Positions 40,607 to 48,759 are shown, numbered from the stretch's first letter. The stretch: 64,000 nt of DNA from Pelomonas dachongensis (GCF_043555865.1 NZ_JBIGHY010000010.1:136082-200081); one strand, 5' to 3'. The notes: generated by a model not told the origin, from the letters alone. Translations and numbers: made by a program.

Positions 40607-41169
40607 GCACACCCACGGACGGCCTCACCGCGCTGCTGCAGGCCGCCCGTGACGGCGACCCGGCTGCCACCGCAGCCGCGTGGCCGCTGATCTACCCCGA
40701 GCTGCGCCGCATCGCCCGCGCGCGGCTGCGCGGTCCCGGCGCACCCAGCCTGGCCACCGAGGAGCTGCTGCACGAAGGTTTCCTGCGCCTGGCCGCCGCC
40801 CCCAGTGCGCCGCTCGCCGACCGCCATCACTTCTACGCGCTGGCGGCCAAGGCCATGCGCCACATCGTCATCGACCACCTGCGCCGCCGCCACGCCCAGG
40901 CCCGCGGCGGCGACTGGCAGGCGCTCAGCTGGGACACCGCCGTGGTCGACCTGGCCGCACCGGCCCGCGAGGAGCGCCTGCTGGCGCTGGACGGCGCGCT
41001 GCAGGCGCTGGACGCGCTGGAGCCCGCGCTGGCGCAGCTGGTGGAGCTGCGCTTCTTCGGCGGCTACACCGAGGCCGAGACCGCCGACGCGCTGGGGACC
41101 AGCGAGCGCACCGTGCGCCGCCAGTGGGCCAAGGCGCGGGCCTTCCTGCTCGTGCAGCTCGATGACTGA
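40603..41169 (+). CDS. ECF sigma factor of the kinase-linked (ECF43/TIGR02999) type
   Basis: 188 residues: sigma-70 region 2 (about 10-95) and region 4 (about 125-188, RFFGGYTEAETADALGTSERTVRRQWAKAR). Region 2.2 reads SLATEELLHEGFLRL, lacking the acidic motif most ECFs use to bind RNA polymerase and carrying Thr52. In Xanthomonas EcfK-PknS and Vibrio EcfP-PknT, phosphorylation of a Thr here by the neighbouring kinase activates the sigma factor. The adjacent kinase gene overlaps by eight bases, supporting the same mechanism. Target promoters unknown. Confidence 0.87.
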   Translation: MSTPTDGLTALLQAARDGDPAATAAAWPLIYPELRRIARARLRGPGAPSLATEELLHEGFLRLAAAPSAPLADRHHFYALAAKAMRHIVIDHLRRRHAQARGGDWQALSWDTAVVDLAAPAREERLLALDGALQALDALEPALAQLVELRFFGGYTEAETADALGTSERTVRRQWAKARAFLLVQLDD

Positions 41170-43108
41170 GGGCCCGCGCGCGCAAGCGCTGGACCCGGCC
41201 CTGTGGCCGCGCCTGTCCGCCGCGTTCGACGCCGCGCTGGACCTGCCCGCCGACGCCCGCGAAGCCTGGGTGGCCGCGCAGCCGGCTGACCTCGCACCCG
41301 CGCTGCGGGCGCTGCTGCAGGCCCACGACGGCGGCGCCGAGCTGCCGGCGCTGGACGCCACCGCGCCGGCGGGCCAGGCCGGCCAGCGCATCGGCCCCTA
41401 CCGGCTGCTGTCCTGCCTGGGCGTGGGCGGCATGGCCGAGGTCTGGGGGGCCGAACAGGTAGACGGCCCGCTGACCGGTCGGCGCGTGGCCGTCAAGCTG
41501 CCACGCGGCGGCGGCAAGCTGGCCGGGGGCCGGCTGGGCCAGCGGCTCATCGAGGAGCGCGCGCTGCTGCTGGGGTTGGAGCATCCGCACATCGCCCGGC
41601 TGTACGACGCCGGCATCGAGGCGGGCCAGCCCTGGCTGGCGCTCGAGTGGGTGGCCGGCCGCCCCATCACCGAGGCGCTGGCGGGCCGCCCGCAGCGCGC
41701 GCGGCTCATCGCCTTCCTGCAGGTGCTGGACGCGGTGCGCCACGCCCACGCACGCCTCGTGCTGCATGCCGATCTCAAGCCTGCCAACATCCTCGTCGGC
41801 GACGACGGCCGCGTGAAGCTGCTGGACTTCGGCATCGCCCGGCTGCTGCATGCCGACGGGCCGCGCGCCTTCACGCCGGGGCTGGCCGCGCCCGAGCAGC
41901 AACGTGGCGACGCGCTGACCGTCGCCACCGACGTGCACGGCCTGGGCGGCGTGCTGGCCGCGCTGGTGCCGCCAGCCGAACGCAGCCGCGCGCTGACGGC
42001 CGTCATCGCCCGTGCCCAGGCGCACGCGCCGACCGACCGCTATGCCGACGTCGAGGCGCTGGCCGCCGACATCCACCGCCTGCTGGACCACCGGCCCGTG
42101 GCCGCGTTGCCCGATGCGCGCGGCTACCGCCTGGCGTGCTGGCTGCGCCGCCAGCGCTGGCCGCTGCTGGGCGCGGCGGCCTTGCTGGTTGGCACCGCCG
42201 CCGCGCTGTGGCAGGCCGACACCGCCCGCCGCGAGGCCCGCCGCGCCGAGGCGGCCAACGCTTACCTGCTGGACCTGTTCAAGACGCTGGACCGCCGCGC
42301 GCCCGACGCCGCCCAGCCCGAGGCCGCGCTGCGCCGCCTGCTGGCCGAGCGCAGCGCGCGCATCGAGGCCACGCTGCCCACCGACCCCGACACCGCTGAC
42401 GAGCTGCTGCGCATCACCGCGACGCTGCACGACTACCTGGGCGACGCCCGGCGCAGCCGCGCGCTGGCCGAGCGCCGCTACCGGCTGCTGAAGGACCGCC
42501 TGGGCCTGGCCCAGCCGCGCACGCAGCTGGCCGGCATGCACTTGATCTGGCCGCTGCTGGCCAGCGGCGACCTGGCGGCCTCTGCGGCGCTGCTGGCCGA
42601 GCTGGACCCGGCCCTGCCCGCGCGCGGCCTGCTGCGCGCCGAGTGGCTGCTGGCCCGCCACGACCTGCGCGAGCGCCAGGGTGCGGCGCCGGCCGAGCGC
42701 GAAGCCCTGCTGCGCGCCGCGCTGGCGGGTTACGCCGCCGATGCGCCGCAAGACAGCGGCCATGCCGCCACCTGGCTGGCCTTGAGCGAGCTGCACGCCG
42801 CCCAGGGACGGCGCGACGATGCGCTGGCGGCCGTGGACCGCGCGCTGGGCCTGGTCGAGCGGGCCCAGCCCTACATCGCCAGCGACCATGCCCGGCAGTT
42901 GCTGCAGCGCGCCAGCCTGGGCGCTGCCGGCGCGGCGGCTGACGAGGCCCGGGCGCTGCAGCTGCTGCGCGGCAGCGTGGGGCTGCGCGCGCCCTTTGTC
43001 CGCCAGGCGCTGGCCGCGCTGGTGGCGCGCCGCTGCGCGGCGGACCGCACTGCCGCCAACGCGCTGGCCGCCGAGGCCGGCGTGGGCGGCTGCGCGGCTG
43101 CCCCCTGA
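41162..43108 (+). CDS. Transmembrane Ser/Thr protein kinase (PknS/PknT-like)
   Basis: 648 residues. The N-terminal 75 are a short helical region, followed by a Hanks-type kinase (about 78-310): Gly loop LGVGGMAEVW, Lys112 in VAVKLP, catalytic Asp204 in HADLKPANI, DFG at 222-224, and APEQ. One membrane helix (about 333-350) precedes a periplasmic helical/TPR-like domain (about 355-648) that may sense envelope stress. All catalytic residues are present. It overlaps the ECF gene, its probable substrate, by eight bases. Confidence 0.9.
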   Translation: MTEGPRAQALDPALWPRLSAAFDAALDLPADAREAWVAAQPADLAPALRALLQAHDGGAELPALDATAPAGQAGQRIGPYRLLSCLGVGGMAEVWGAEQVDGPLTGRRVAVKLPRGGGKLAGGRLGQRLIEERALLLGLEHPHIARLYDAGIEAGQPWLALEWVAGRPITEALAGRPQRARLIAFLQVLDAVRHAHARLVLHADLKPANILVGDDGRVKLLDFGIARLLHADGPRAFTPGLAAPEQQRGDALTVATDVHGLGGVLAALVPPAERSRALTAVIARAQAHAPTDRYADVEALAADIHRLLDHRPVAALPDARGYRLACWLRRQRWPLLGAAALLVGTAAALWQADTARREARRAEAANAYLLDLFKTLDRRAPDAAQPEAALRRLLAERSARIEATLPTDPDTADELLRITATLHDYLGDARRSRALAERRYRLLKDRLGLAQPRTQLAGMHLIWPLLASGDLAASAALLAELDPALPARGLLRAEWLLARHDLRERQGAAPAEREALLRAALAGYAADAPQDSGHAATWLALSELHAAQGRRDDALAAVDRALGLVERAQPYIASDHARQLLQRASLGAAGAAADEARALQLLRGSVGLRAPFVRQALAALVARRCAADRTAANALAAEAGVGGCAAAP

Positions 43109-43197
43109 ATCGGCGACAGCCCGGCTGGCCGGCCCCGGCGCCGGTTTGCGTGTGTGGAGATGGCGCCGCCATTGGCGCCGCATCCAGGGAGAAACCC

Positions 43198-44064
43198 ATG
43201 TTGCTTCAACACGCGCTGCGTCCCAGGGCCGCCGCCTTCGCGCTGCTGCTGGCCTGCAGCCTGCCCGCCGCCGCCATCGACAGCCAGCTGTACGCGACCT
43301 TGCTTGTCAACACGACCGCGTTCTACCCCGTATCCGACGTCGCGTCGCGCAGGACCGACCTCAACCTGATCGACGACCCACGCGCCGGCCAGCTGCAGAC
43401 CCTGGCGGACAGCACCACCCTCAGCGGCGGCACCGCCACGGCCCACTTCGAGGGCCGCATGGGCTTGCTGCGCGCCTCTGCGGCGTCCAGCTTCCCGTAC
43501 TGCTGCGATGCCCTCGGGCGGCGCGTCGTCCAGGGCTATGCCGACGCCAGCGTGCAAGGTCGTTTCTACGACAGCATCGCCGTCAGCGGTGCAGGGCTGG
43601 CTGCGGGCACGCCGGTCAGCTACACGGTGAACTTCAGCATCGACGGTGCGCTGTCCAACCCCAGCTTCGAGATGGGCGGCTTTCTGACCGCCTACGGCAT
43701 CGCCGAGGTGAGGTTGCGCGACATGAGCAGCTTTGCCGAGGTCAACAAGAGCTGGGATGCCAGCCGCGATGCGCCGGGCGTCTTCAGCCTGCGGCTGGAC
43801 ACCTTCGTCGGCCGCACGATCTCGCTCAGCGGCATGCTGGCGGTGGGCGCCTCGGTCAGTGACTATGCCCAGCTGGGCCGCACGGCCTGGGCTGACTTCG
43901 GCCACTCGGCCGGCTACCAGCTGGTGCCTTCCGTGACGGGGCTCAACACCGTCGGCGCCAGCGGCTACGACTTCGCCACGCCGGTGCCCGAGCCGGGCAG
44001 CTGGGCACTGATGGCCGTCGGGCTGCTCGGCATCGGCATGCTGCGCCGCCGCCGCCCGAGCTGA
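43198..44064 (+). CDS. PEP-CTERM sorting-domain protein
   Basis: 288-residue secreted protein with a signal peptide (about 1-26, ending PAAA). The body is beta-rich with no known catalytic motif. The C-terminus has the exosortase signal: TPVPEPGSW, a hydrophobic helix (LMAVGLLGIGML) and RRRRPS. An exosortase elsewhere in the genome is implied. CAGGGAG precedes the ATG. It lies 89 bases past the kinase stop and could be in the same transcript. Confidence 0.88.
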   Translation: MLLQHALRPRAAAFALLLACSLPAAAIDSQLYATLLVNTTAFYPVSDVASRRTDLNLIDDPRAGQLQTLADSTTLSGGTATAHFEGRMGLLRASAASSFPYCCDALGRRVVQGYADASVQGRFYDSIAVSGAGLAAGTPVSYTVNFSIDGALSNPSFEMGGFLTAYGIAEVRLRDMSSFAEVNKSWDASRDAPGVFSLRLDTFVGRTISLSGMLAVGASVSDYAQLGRTAWADFGHSAGYQLVPSVTGLNTVGASGYDFATPVPEPGSWALMAVGLLGIGMLRRRRPS

Positions 44065-44148
44065 GCACGGGGCGCCGCAAAATGGCGGCATGACCGCCGA
44101 CTGCCCACCCGCTTTCCTGTGCGCCGCGTCAGGCGCGCCCCGAACCGC

Positions 44149-45087
44149 ATGACGGCCGGCCACGGCAGCCCCAGCTGCCCGCAGTGCGGCGGCAGCCTGC
44201 CGCGTCAGGCCCTGTGGCGGGCCGTGAGCTGCAGCTACTGCAAGGCCGTCGTCACGCTGAACACCCGCTGGGTGGAGCGCGCGGCCTTCCGCGCCGCCTG
44301 GGCCCGCGCGCAGCTGCGTGCCGATGACGGCGACTGGGTCACGCTGGCCGGCACCGACTATCGCCTGCTGGCGCCGCTGGGCCGAGGCACGACGAGCGAG
44401 GCCTGGCTGGCCGAGCGCCAAGGCAACGCCCGGCTGCGCGCCGTCATCAAGCTCGAACCGCCCGCGGCTGCCGGCAAGCAGGCCCGCGAGGCGACCACGC
44501 TGCAACGCCTGCAGGCACTGAGTGGCCCCGGGAGCAGCTATTTCTCGCTGCGCCTGCCGCAGCCCGTTGCGCAGGGCCTCACCGCGCGCGGCGCAGCGAT
44601 CGCCGTCCGGGCCTGGCCCGGCTTCTGGGGCAGCCTGGCCGACGTGATGGCGCTGCATCCTCAAGGCCTGGCCGACCCGCGGCACGCGGTGTGGCTGTGG
44701 CGCCGCGTGCTGGAGCTGCTGGACTATCTGCACGGCCAGGGGTGGTGTCATCTGGACCTGCGCCCCAAGCACTGGCTCATCCATCCGGCCGACCACGGCG
44801 TGCACCTGGTCGGCTGGAGCCGCGCCGCCCCGCAGGCCGACCCGGCGGTGGACCTGCAGCAATCGGCCTGGGCCCTGCGCGCCGCGCTGGCCGGCGCAGG
44901 CGAGGCGCCACCCGCCCTGCCCGCGCGTTGCCCTGCGGCACTGGCCCAGCTGCTGCGGCGCGCCAGCGAAGACCGCGACTGGTGCCGCGGCCAGGGCGCC
45001 GCCGGGCTGGCCCGTCAGCTCAGCGCCGCAGCGCTGGCAGACTTCGGGCCACCGCGCTTCGTGCCCTTCGACCCGCAGCGCGCCTGA
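44149..45087 (+). CDS. Zinc-ribbon protein with degenerate protein-kinase domain
   Basis: 312 residues. A zinc ribbon opens it (Cys10, Cys13, Cys28, Cys31: CPQCGG and CSYCK). Residues about 70-255 follow the protein-kinase fold: Gly loop LGRGTTSEAW, Lys101 in VIKLE, and HLDLRPKHWLI (His201, Asp203). The catalytic-loop Asn is replaced by His208, and the DFG site reads VGWS with no Asp, so phosphotransfer is doubtful. First gene of a cassette with the VWA and PurA-like genes, 21 bases before the VWA gene. Zinc-ribbon kinases beside VWA proteins recall the TerY triads. Confidence 0.75.
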   Translation: MTAGHGSPSCPQCGGSLPRQALWRAVSCSYCKAVVTLNTRWVERAAFRAAWARAQLRADDGDWVTLAGTDYRLLAPLGRGTTSEAWLAERQGNARLRAVIKLEPPAAAGKQAREATTLQRLQALSGPGSSYFSLRLPQPVAQGLTARGAAIAVRAWPGFWGSLADVMALHPQGLADPRHAVWLWRRVLELLDYLHGQGWCHLDLRPKHWLIHPADHGVHLVGWSRAAPQADPAVDLQQSAWALRAALAGAGEAPPALPARCPAALAQLLRRASEDRDWCRGQGAAGLARQLSAAALADFGPPRFVPFDPQRA

Positions 45088-45108
45088 ACACTTTGACACG
45101 GAGAACCC

Positions 45109-46089
45109 ATGGGACACGGCAACTACTCGCACGCGGCGCACGCCGCACTGCTGGCCGACCGCGCCGACCTCGATGCGGAACAGGTCTTCCGCCAGACCGG
45201 CTGCCACCCGCTGATGAATCCGCGCGGCCTGACGGTGCGCGAATCGCGCGACAGCGCCGACCATCCGCACGCCCTGCCCATCGCCTTTGCGCTGGACGTG
45301 ACCGGCTCCATGGGCGACATCCCGCGCAACCTCGCCCAGCGCGACCTGCCGCAGTTCATGGGCCTGCTGGGCGCCTGCGCCATCGCCGACCCGCAGGTGC
45401 TGTTCATGGCCATTGGCGACGCCACCTCGGACGACGCGCCGCTGCAGGTGGGGCAGTTCGAGTCCACCGCCGAGCTGATGGACCAGTGGCTGACCTGGAG
45501 CTTCCTGGAGGGCGGCGGGGGCGGAACCGGCTCCGAGAGCTACGAGCTGGCCTTCTACCTGCTGGCCCGCCACACCGACACGGACAGCTGGGTGAAGCGC
45601 CGCCACAAGGGCTACCTGTTCATGACCGGCGACGAGCTGCCGTACCCGGCTGTCTCGCGCCACCAGGTCGGCGCGCTGCTGGGCGACCAGCTGGACGAGG
45701 ACATCCCGATCGAGGAAGCGATCGCGGCCGCGGCCGAGCAATACCATCTGTTCTTCCTGATCCCCGACCTGCAGCGCCGCCAGCGCTGCGAGTCGCGCTG
45801 GCGCGACCTGCTGGGCGACCACGTCATCTGCATGGAGTCGCCCGACGACACCTGCCACGTGGCCGCCGCCCTGGTGGGGCTGACGGAAGGCCGGCTGGCC
45901 GATGTCGATGCCGTGGCCCGCGTGCTGGCGGACCAGGGCCTGGCGCGCGAGCGCGTCAGCGCCGTCGTGCGGGCGCTGCGGCCGTATGCCGAGCTGCTGA
46001 AGCCAGGCGCGGTAGGCCTGCCGCTGCGCCCCGGTGCACGGCCTGCCGGCGCAGCCGCCGGCGGCTGGTGGAAGAAGCTGTTCGGCTGA
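45109..46089 (+). CDS. VWA-domain protein
   Basis: 326 residues, apparently cytoplasmic (no signal peptide). The metal site (MIDAS) is ALDVTGSMGD, Asp63-Thr65-Ser67 region, with further candidate ligands in GDATSDD and TGDELPYPA. A Gly run (GGGGGTGSES) follows near residue 138. The C-terminus carries GWWKKLFG. It is flanked by the kinase-like gene (21 bases) and the PurA-like gene (one base between stop and GTG). VWA proteins often act as adaptors in assembly of ATPase or nucleotide-enzyme complexes; its partner here is unknown. Confidence 0.85.
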   Translation: MGHGNYSHAAHAALLADRADLDAEQVFRQTGCHPLMNPRGLTVRESRDSADHPHALPIAFALDVTGSMGDIPRNLAQRDLPQFMGLLGACAIADPQVLFMAIGDATSDDAPLQVGQFESTAELMDQWLTWSFLEGGGGGTGSESYELAFYLLARHTDTDSWVKRRHKGYLFMTGDELPYPAVSRHQVGALLGDQLDEDIPIEEAIAAAAEQYHLFFLIPDLQRRQRCESRWRDLLGDHVICMESPDDTCHVAAALVGLTEGRLADVDAVARVLADQGLARERVSAVVRALRPYAELLKPGAVGLPLRPGARPAGAAAGGWWKKLFG

Positions 46090-46090
46090 A

Positions 46091-47359
46091 GTGTTCGCCG
46101 CCTTCGTCGACCTGGGCTTCGGCGACGCCGGCAAGGGCAAGTTCGTCGATGCCTGGGTGCGCCGGCGGGGCGCGCACACGGTGGTCCGCTTCAACGGCGG
46201 CGCGCAGGCCGGGCACAACGTGGTGCTGCCGGACGGCCGCCACCACACCTTCTCGCAATGGGGCGCGGCCAGCTTCGTGCCGGGCGTGGCCACCGTGCTG
46301 GCGGCGCCGGTCGTCGTGCATCCCGGCGCACTGCTGCAGGAGGCGCAGGCGCTCATTGCACGGGGCCTGACCGATCCCTGGCAGCGCCTGTTCATCGACG
46401 GCCGCTGCCGCGTGACCACGCCCTTCCTGCAGGCCGCCGGCCGCCTGCGCGAGCGGGCGCGCGGCGCCGCGGCGCATGGCAGCTGCGGCGTCGGCTTCGG
46501 CGAGACGGTGGCCTTGTCGCTGCAGCAGCCGGCCCTGGGCCTGCACTGGGCCGACCTGGCGCAGCCGGCCCGGGCGCTGGCCCGGCTGCGCGACCAGCAA
46601 GCCTGGCTGCGCGAGGCCTGGCCCGAGCCGCCCGACGCCGCCGCCCAGGCCGACTGGCAGGCCTTGCACGAGGTCGCGCTGGCCGAGCGCTGGCTGGTGC
46701 AGGCGCACGAAGCCTGGCGGCTGGCACCGGCGCGGTCTGCCGACTTCATGGCCAGCCAGCTGGCCCGACCGGGGCACGTCGCCTTCGAAGGCGCCCAGGG
46801 CGTGCTGCTGGACGAAGACCACGGCTTTCACCCGCACACCACTTGGAGCCGCGTGACGCCGACCGCGGCGGTCGATGTGCTGCGCGATCTGGGGCTCACG
46901 CCCAGGCTGCACCGCTACGGCATCGTGCGCAGCTATCTGACCCGCCATGGCACCGGCCCGCTGCCGACCGTCGACCCGGCGCTGGACTCGCTGCCCGAAC
47001 CGCACAACCCCGAGGACGGCTGGCAGGGCCCATTCCGCCGCGGCCATCCGGACGCGCTGCTGCTGCGCCACGCCGCCAGGGCCTGCGGTGCGTTGGACGG
47101 CCTGCTGGTGGGCCATCTGGACGCCGTGCCTGTCGGCCTGCGCTGGTGCCACGCCTATCGAGATGCCCCAGCGCTGCCCCAACTCGCGCCCGAGGCGCTC
47201 ACCGCCTGGCTGCAGGCAGCGCAGCCGCTGTACGAACCTGGCCTGCTCAGCCGCGATGCACTGCTGGCGCGGCTGCACGAAGCCAGCGGTGCCGCGCTGG
47301 CGGGCTGGTCCGACGGCCCCACGCACCGCGACGTGCGCTGGCTAGACCCCGGGGAATGA
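46091..47359 (+). CDS. Divergent adenylosuccinate synthetase (PurA) homologue
   Basis: 422 residues, close to PurA length (about 430). The phosphate loop is GFGDAGKGKFVD (Asp12 kept, Glu to Ala), then VVRFNGGAQAGHN (His42 kept, Asn to Gln), VAFEGAQGVLLDEDHGFHPHT and TRHGTGPLPT. The PurA GTGRGIGP block becomes SCGVGFGE, and the Arg-rich TTGRRRRTGWLD block that contacts aspartate and IMP reads GPFRRGHPDALL. Catalytic Asp and His survive while substrate contacts differ, so a related ligase or nucleotide-modifying reaction is likely. GTG 46091 follows the VWA stop by one base. Confidence 0.8.
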   Translation: MFAAFVDLGFGDAGKGKFVDAWVRRRGAHTVVRFNGGAQAGHNVVLPDGRHHTFSQWGAASFVPGVATVLAAPVVVHPGALLQEAQALIARGLTDPWQRLFIDGRCRVTTPFLQAAGRLRERARGAAAHGSCGVGFGETVALSLQQPALGLHWADLAQPARALARLRDQQAWLREAWPEPPDAAAQADWQALHEVALAERWLVQAHEAWRLAPARSADFMASQLARPGHVAFEGAQGVLLDEDHGFHPHTTWSRVTPTAAVDVLRDLGLTPRLHRYGIVRSYLTRHGTGPLPTVDPALDSLPEPHNPEDGWQGPFRRGHPDALLLRHAARACGALDGLLVGHLDAVPVGLRWCHAYRDAPALPQLAPEALTAWLQAAQPLYEPGLLSRDALLARLHEASGAALAGWSDGPTHRDVRWLDPGE

Positions 47360-47390
47360 TGAGACCGCGCAACTGGCGACAATCACGGCC

Positions 47391-47822
47391 ATGTTCGCTC
47401 CGTCCCAGCTCGAAGTCCGGCGCTTCTTCTGCGCCACCTACCGCAAATGGCGCGATGGCGCGCCGCTGATTCCGATGGAGGCCATCGCGGCGGACTGGAT
47501 CGCCGAGCACCCGGAATACCACGACGAACTCGCCGACGAGGCCGGCGCGCTGGAGAAGGTCTACACCGTGGAGGAAGGCCGCACCAACCCCTTCCTGCAC
47601 CTCTCCATGCACCTGACCATCACCGAGCAGCACGCCATCGACCAGCCCAGCGGCATCCGCCAGGCCGTGGACCTGCTCAGCGCCAAGCGCAACTCCCGCC
47701 ACGACGCGCATCATGTCGCCATGGAGGCGCTGGGCGAGATGATCTGGGCGTCGCAGCGCAGCGGCATGCCGCCGGACGGGCACGTCTACCTGGACAAGGT
47801 GCGCCAGGCGGCCACGCGCTAG
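47391..47822 (+). CDS. DUF1841 family protein
   Basis: 143 residues: MFAPSQLEVRRFFCATYRKW, NPFLHLSMHLTITEQHAIDQPSGIR and RHDAHHVAMEALGEMIW. Conserved His residues in the two last blocks hint at a metal or DinB-like helical fold, but the family is uncharacterised. It starts 31 bases after the PurA-like gene and ends nine bases before a strong terminator. DUF1841 is widespread, so it need not belong to the cassette. Confidence 0.85.
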   Translation: MFAPSQLEVRRFFCATYRKWRDGAPLIPMEAIAADWIAEHPEYHDELADEAGALEKVYTVEEGRTNPFLHLSMHLTITEQHAIDQPSGIRQAVDLLSAKRNSRHDAHHVAMEALGEMIWASQRSGMPPDGHVYLDKVRQAATR

Positions 47823-47830
47823 AAATGACA

Positions 47831-47854
47831 AAGCCACCCGAGGGTGGCTCTTTT
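47831..47854. terminator. Bidirectional-type terminator between DUF1841 and flgN
   Basis: Perfect stem AGCCACCC (47832-47839) and GGGTGGCT (47842-47849) with a GA tip, followed by CTTTT on the plus strand. It can stop the plus-strand operon; for the convergent flgN the opposite flank is less T-rich. Confidence 0.82.
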
Positions 47855-47872
47855 CATGGCGGCGCGTCGGCC

Positions 47873-48265
47873 TCAGGCGGTGAAGCTGCCGCCGCCAATG
47901 CTGCGGCGTTCGGCCTTGCCGGCAGCACCGTACAGACCGGTCGGCTCGCTCGGGATCAGCACGTCCAGCGCGCGGTCCAGCGACGCGTTGCCGCGGGCCA
48001 GCGACTCGCGCTGCGCGGCCAGCAGGCCCCCAGCGCGCACCAGGCGGTTGCGCAGCGCTGCCGGCACACCGCCGGTGCGGGCAGCTTCGCCGAAGCTCTG
48101 CACAGCGCGGGCCAGGTGCTGGTGCAGCTCGGACGAGAACTGTTCGATGGCGGCGGCGTCGCGCCGGGTCAGCGCGTCGCCAAGCTGGTTCAGCGTGGCT
48201 TCGACGGCCAGCAGCGGAGCTTCCAGTTCGGCGCTGAGCGGGGCGGACGAGGCGATGGCGGTCAT
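47873..48265 (-). CDS. flgN: Flagellar export chaperone FlgN-like protein
   Basis: 130-residue helical protein in the flgN position after flgM. LSAELEAPLLAVEATLNQLGDAL and FSSELHQHLARAVQSFGEAA are heptad-like, as in FlgN, which escorts FlgK and FlgL to the export gate. The sequence alone is weak; the context (flgA-flgM-flgN) decides. The ATG at 48265 is 16 bases after the flgM stop. Confidence 0.8.
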   Translation of the reverse strand: MTAIASSAPLSAELEAPLLAVEATLNQLGDALTRRDAAAIEQFSSELHQHLARAVQSFGEAARTGGVPAALRNRLVRAGGLLAAQRESLARGNASLDRALDVLIPSEPTGLYGAAGKAERRSIGGGSFTA

Positions 48266-48281
48266 GTTCTTCTGAGCGTGT

Positions 48282-48611
48282 TCAGTGCTTGTTGGCGCGG
48301 CTGTCCAGCAATTCTTGCGCATTCGCGACCAGCTTGTCCGCGATCGCGTTGGCATTGATCGTGAACTTGCCCTCGGTGATGGCCTGCGAGATGCGGGCGA
48401 CCTTGGCGGCGTCGAAGCTGCCATCGTCGGCACCGGCGCTGGCGGCCAGCTTGGCGGCGCTGGAAATCTCCACCTGGGCGCTGGCGGCCGGCGCGGAGGC
48501 GGCCTGGCGGATGGTCTCGGTCGCTGCCGCCTCAGGCTTGCGCGCGGTGGCACGCTCGGCCTTGGCAGGGCTGGCGCTGCCGTCGGGGCTGGGGCTGTTG
48601 CCGATCTTCAT
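48282..48611 (-). CDS. flgM: Anti-sigma-28 factor FlgM
   Basis: 109 residues. MKIGN at the start and a Ser/Ala-rich disordered N-terminal half are typical; the FliA-binding C-terminal helices run FDAAKVARISQAITEGKFTINANAIADKLVANAQELL. Holds FliA inactive until the hook is complete and FlgM is secreted. A well-matched sigma-28 promoter lies 61 bases upstream (48672-48698), so it can be made from its own late promoter as well as from flgA. Confidence 0.94.
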   Translation of the reverse strand: MKIGNSPSPDGSASPAKAERATARKPEAAATETIRQAASAPAASAQVEISSAAKLAASAGADDGSFDAAKVARISQAITEGKFTINANAIADKLVANAQELLDSRANKH

Positions 48612-48671
48612 GAGGTTTCTCCAGGTTGCGGGGCGGGCCCCGCAGCGGGCGTTGCTAGGGAGTTTCCTCCT

Positions 48672-48698
48672 GTATCGGCCGCTGGTCCTGGATCTTGA
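48672..48698 (-). promoter_or_regulatory. Sigma-28 (FliA) promoter for flgM
   Basis: On the minus strand: TCAAGATC (48698-48691), exactly 11 bases, then GCCGATAC (48679-48672). The consensus is TAAAGTTT-N11-GCCGATAA; seven of eight -10 bases match. A 7-2-7 GC hairpin (48628-48643) lies in the leader before the flgM ribosome site. Confidence 0.82.
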
Positions 48699-48759
48699 GC
48701 GGGATTTGCCGGATTTTTCCGGTCCATCTCGAGGTTTTCCGGGTTTCGTGGCGATTTGC

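Noticed and set aside
42871..46749. Open frame of 1292 codons on the minus strand
   Set aside because: It lies antisense to the kinase, PEP-CTERM, zinc-ribbon, VWA and PurA-like genes, which have clear motifs. Long antisense frames are expected at this GC content.
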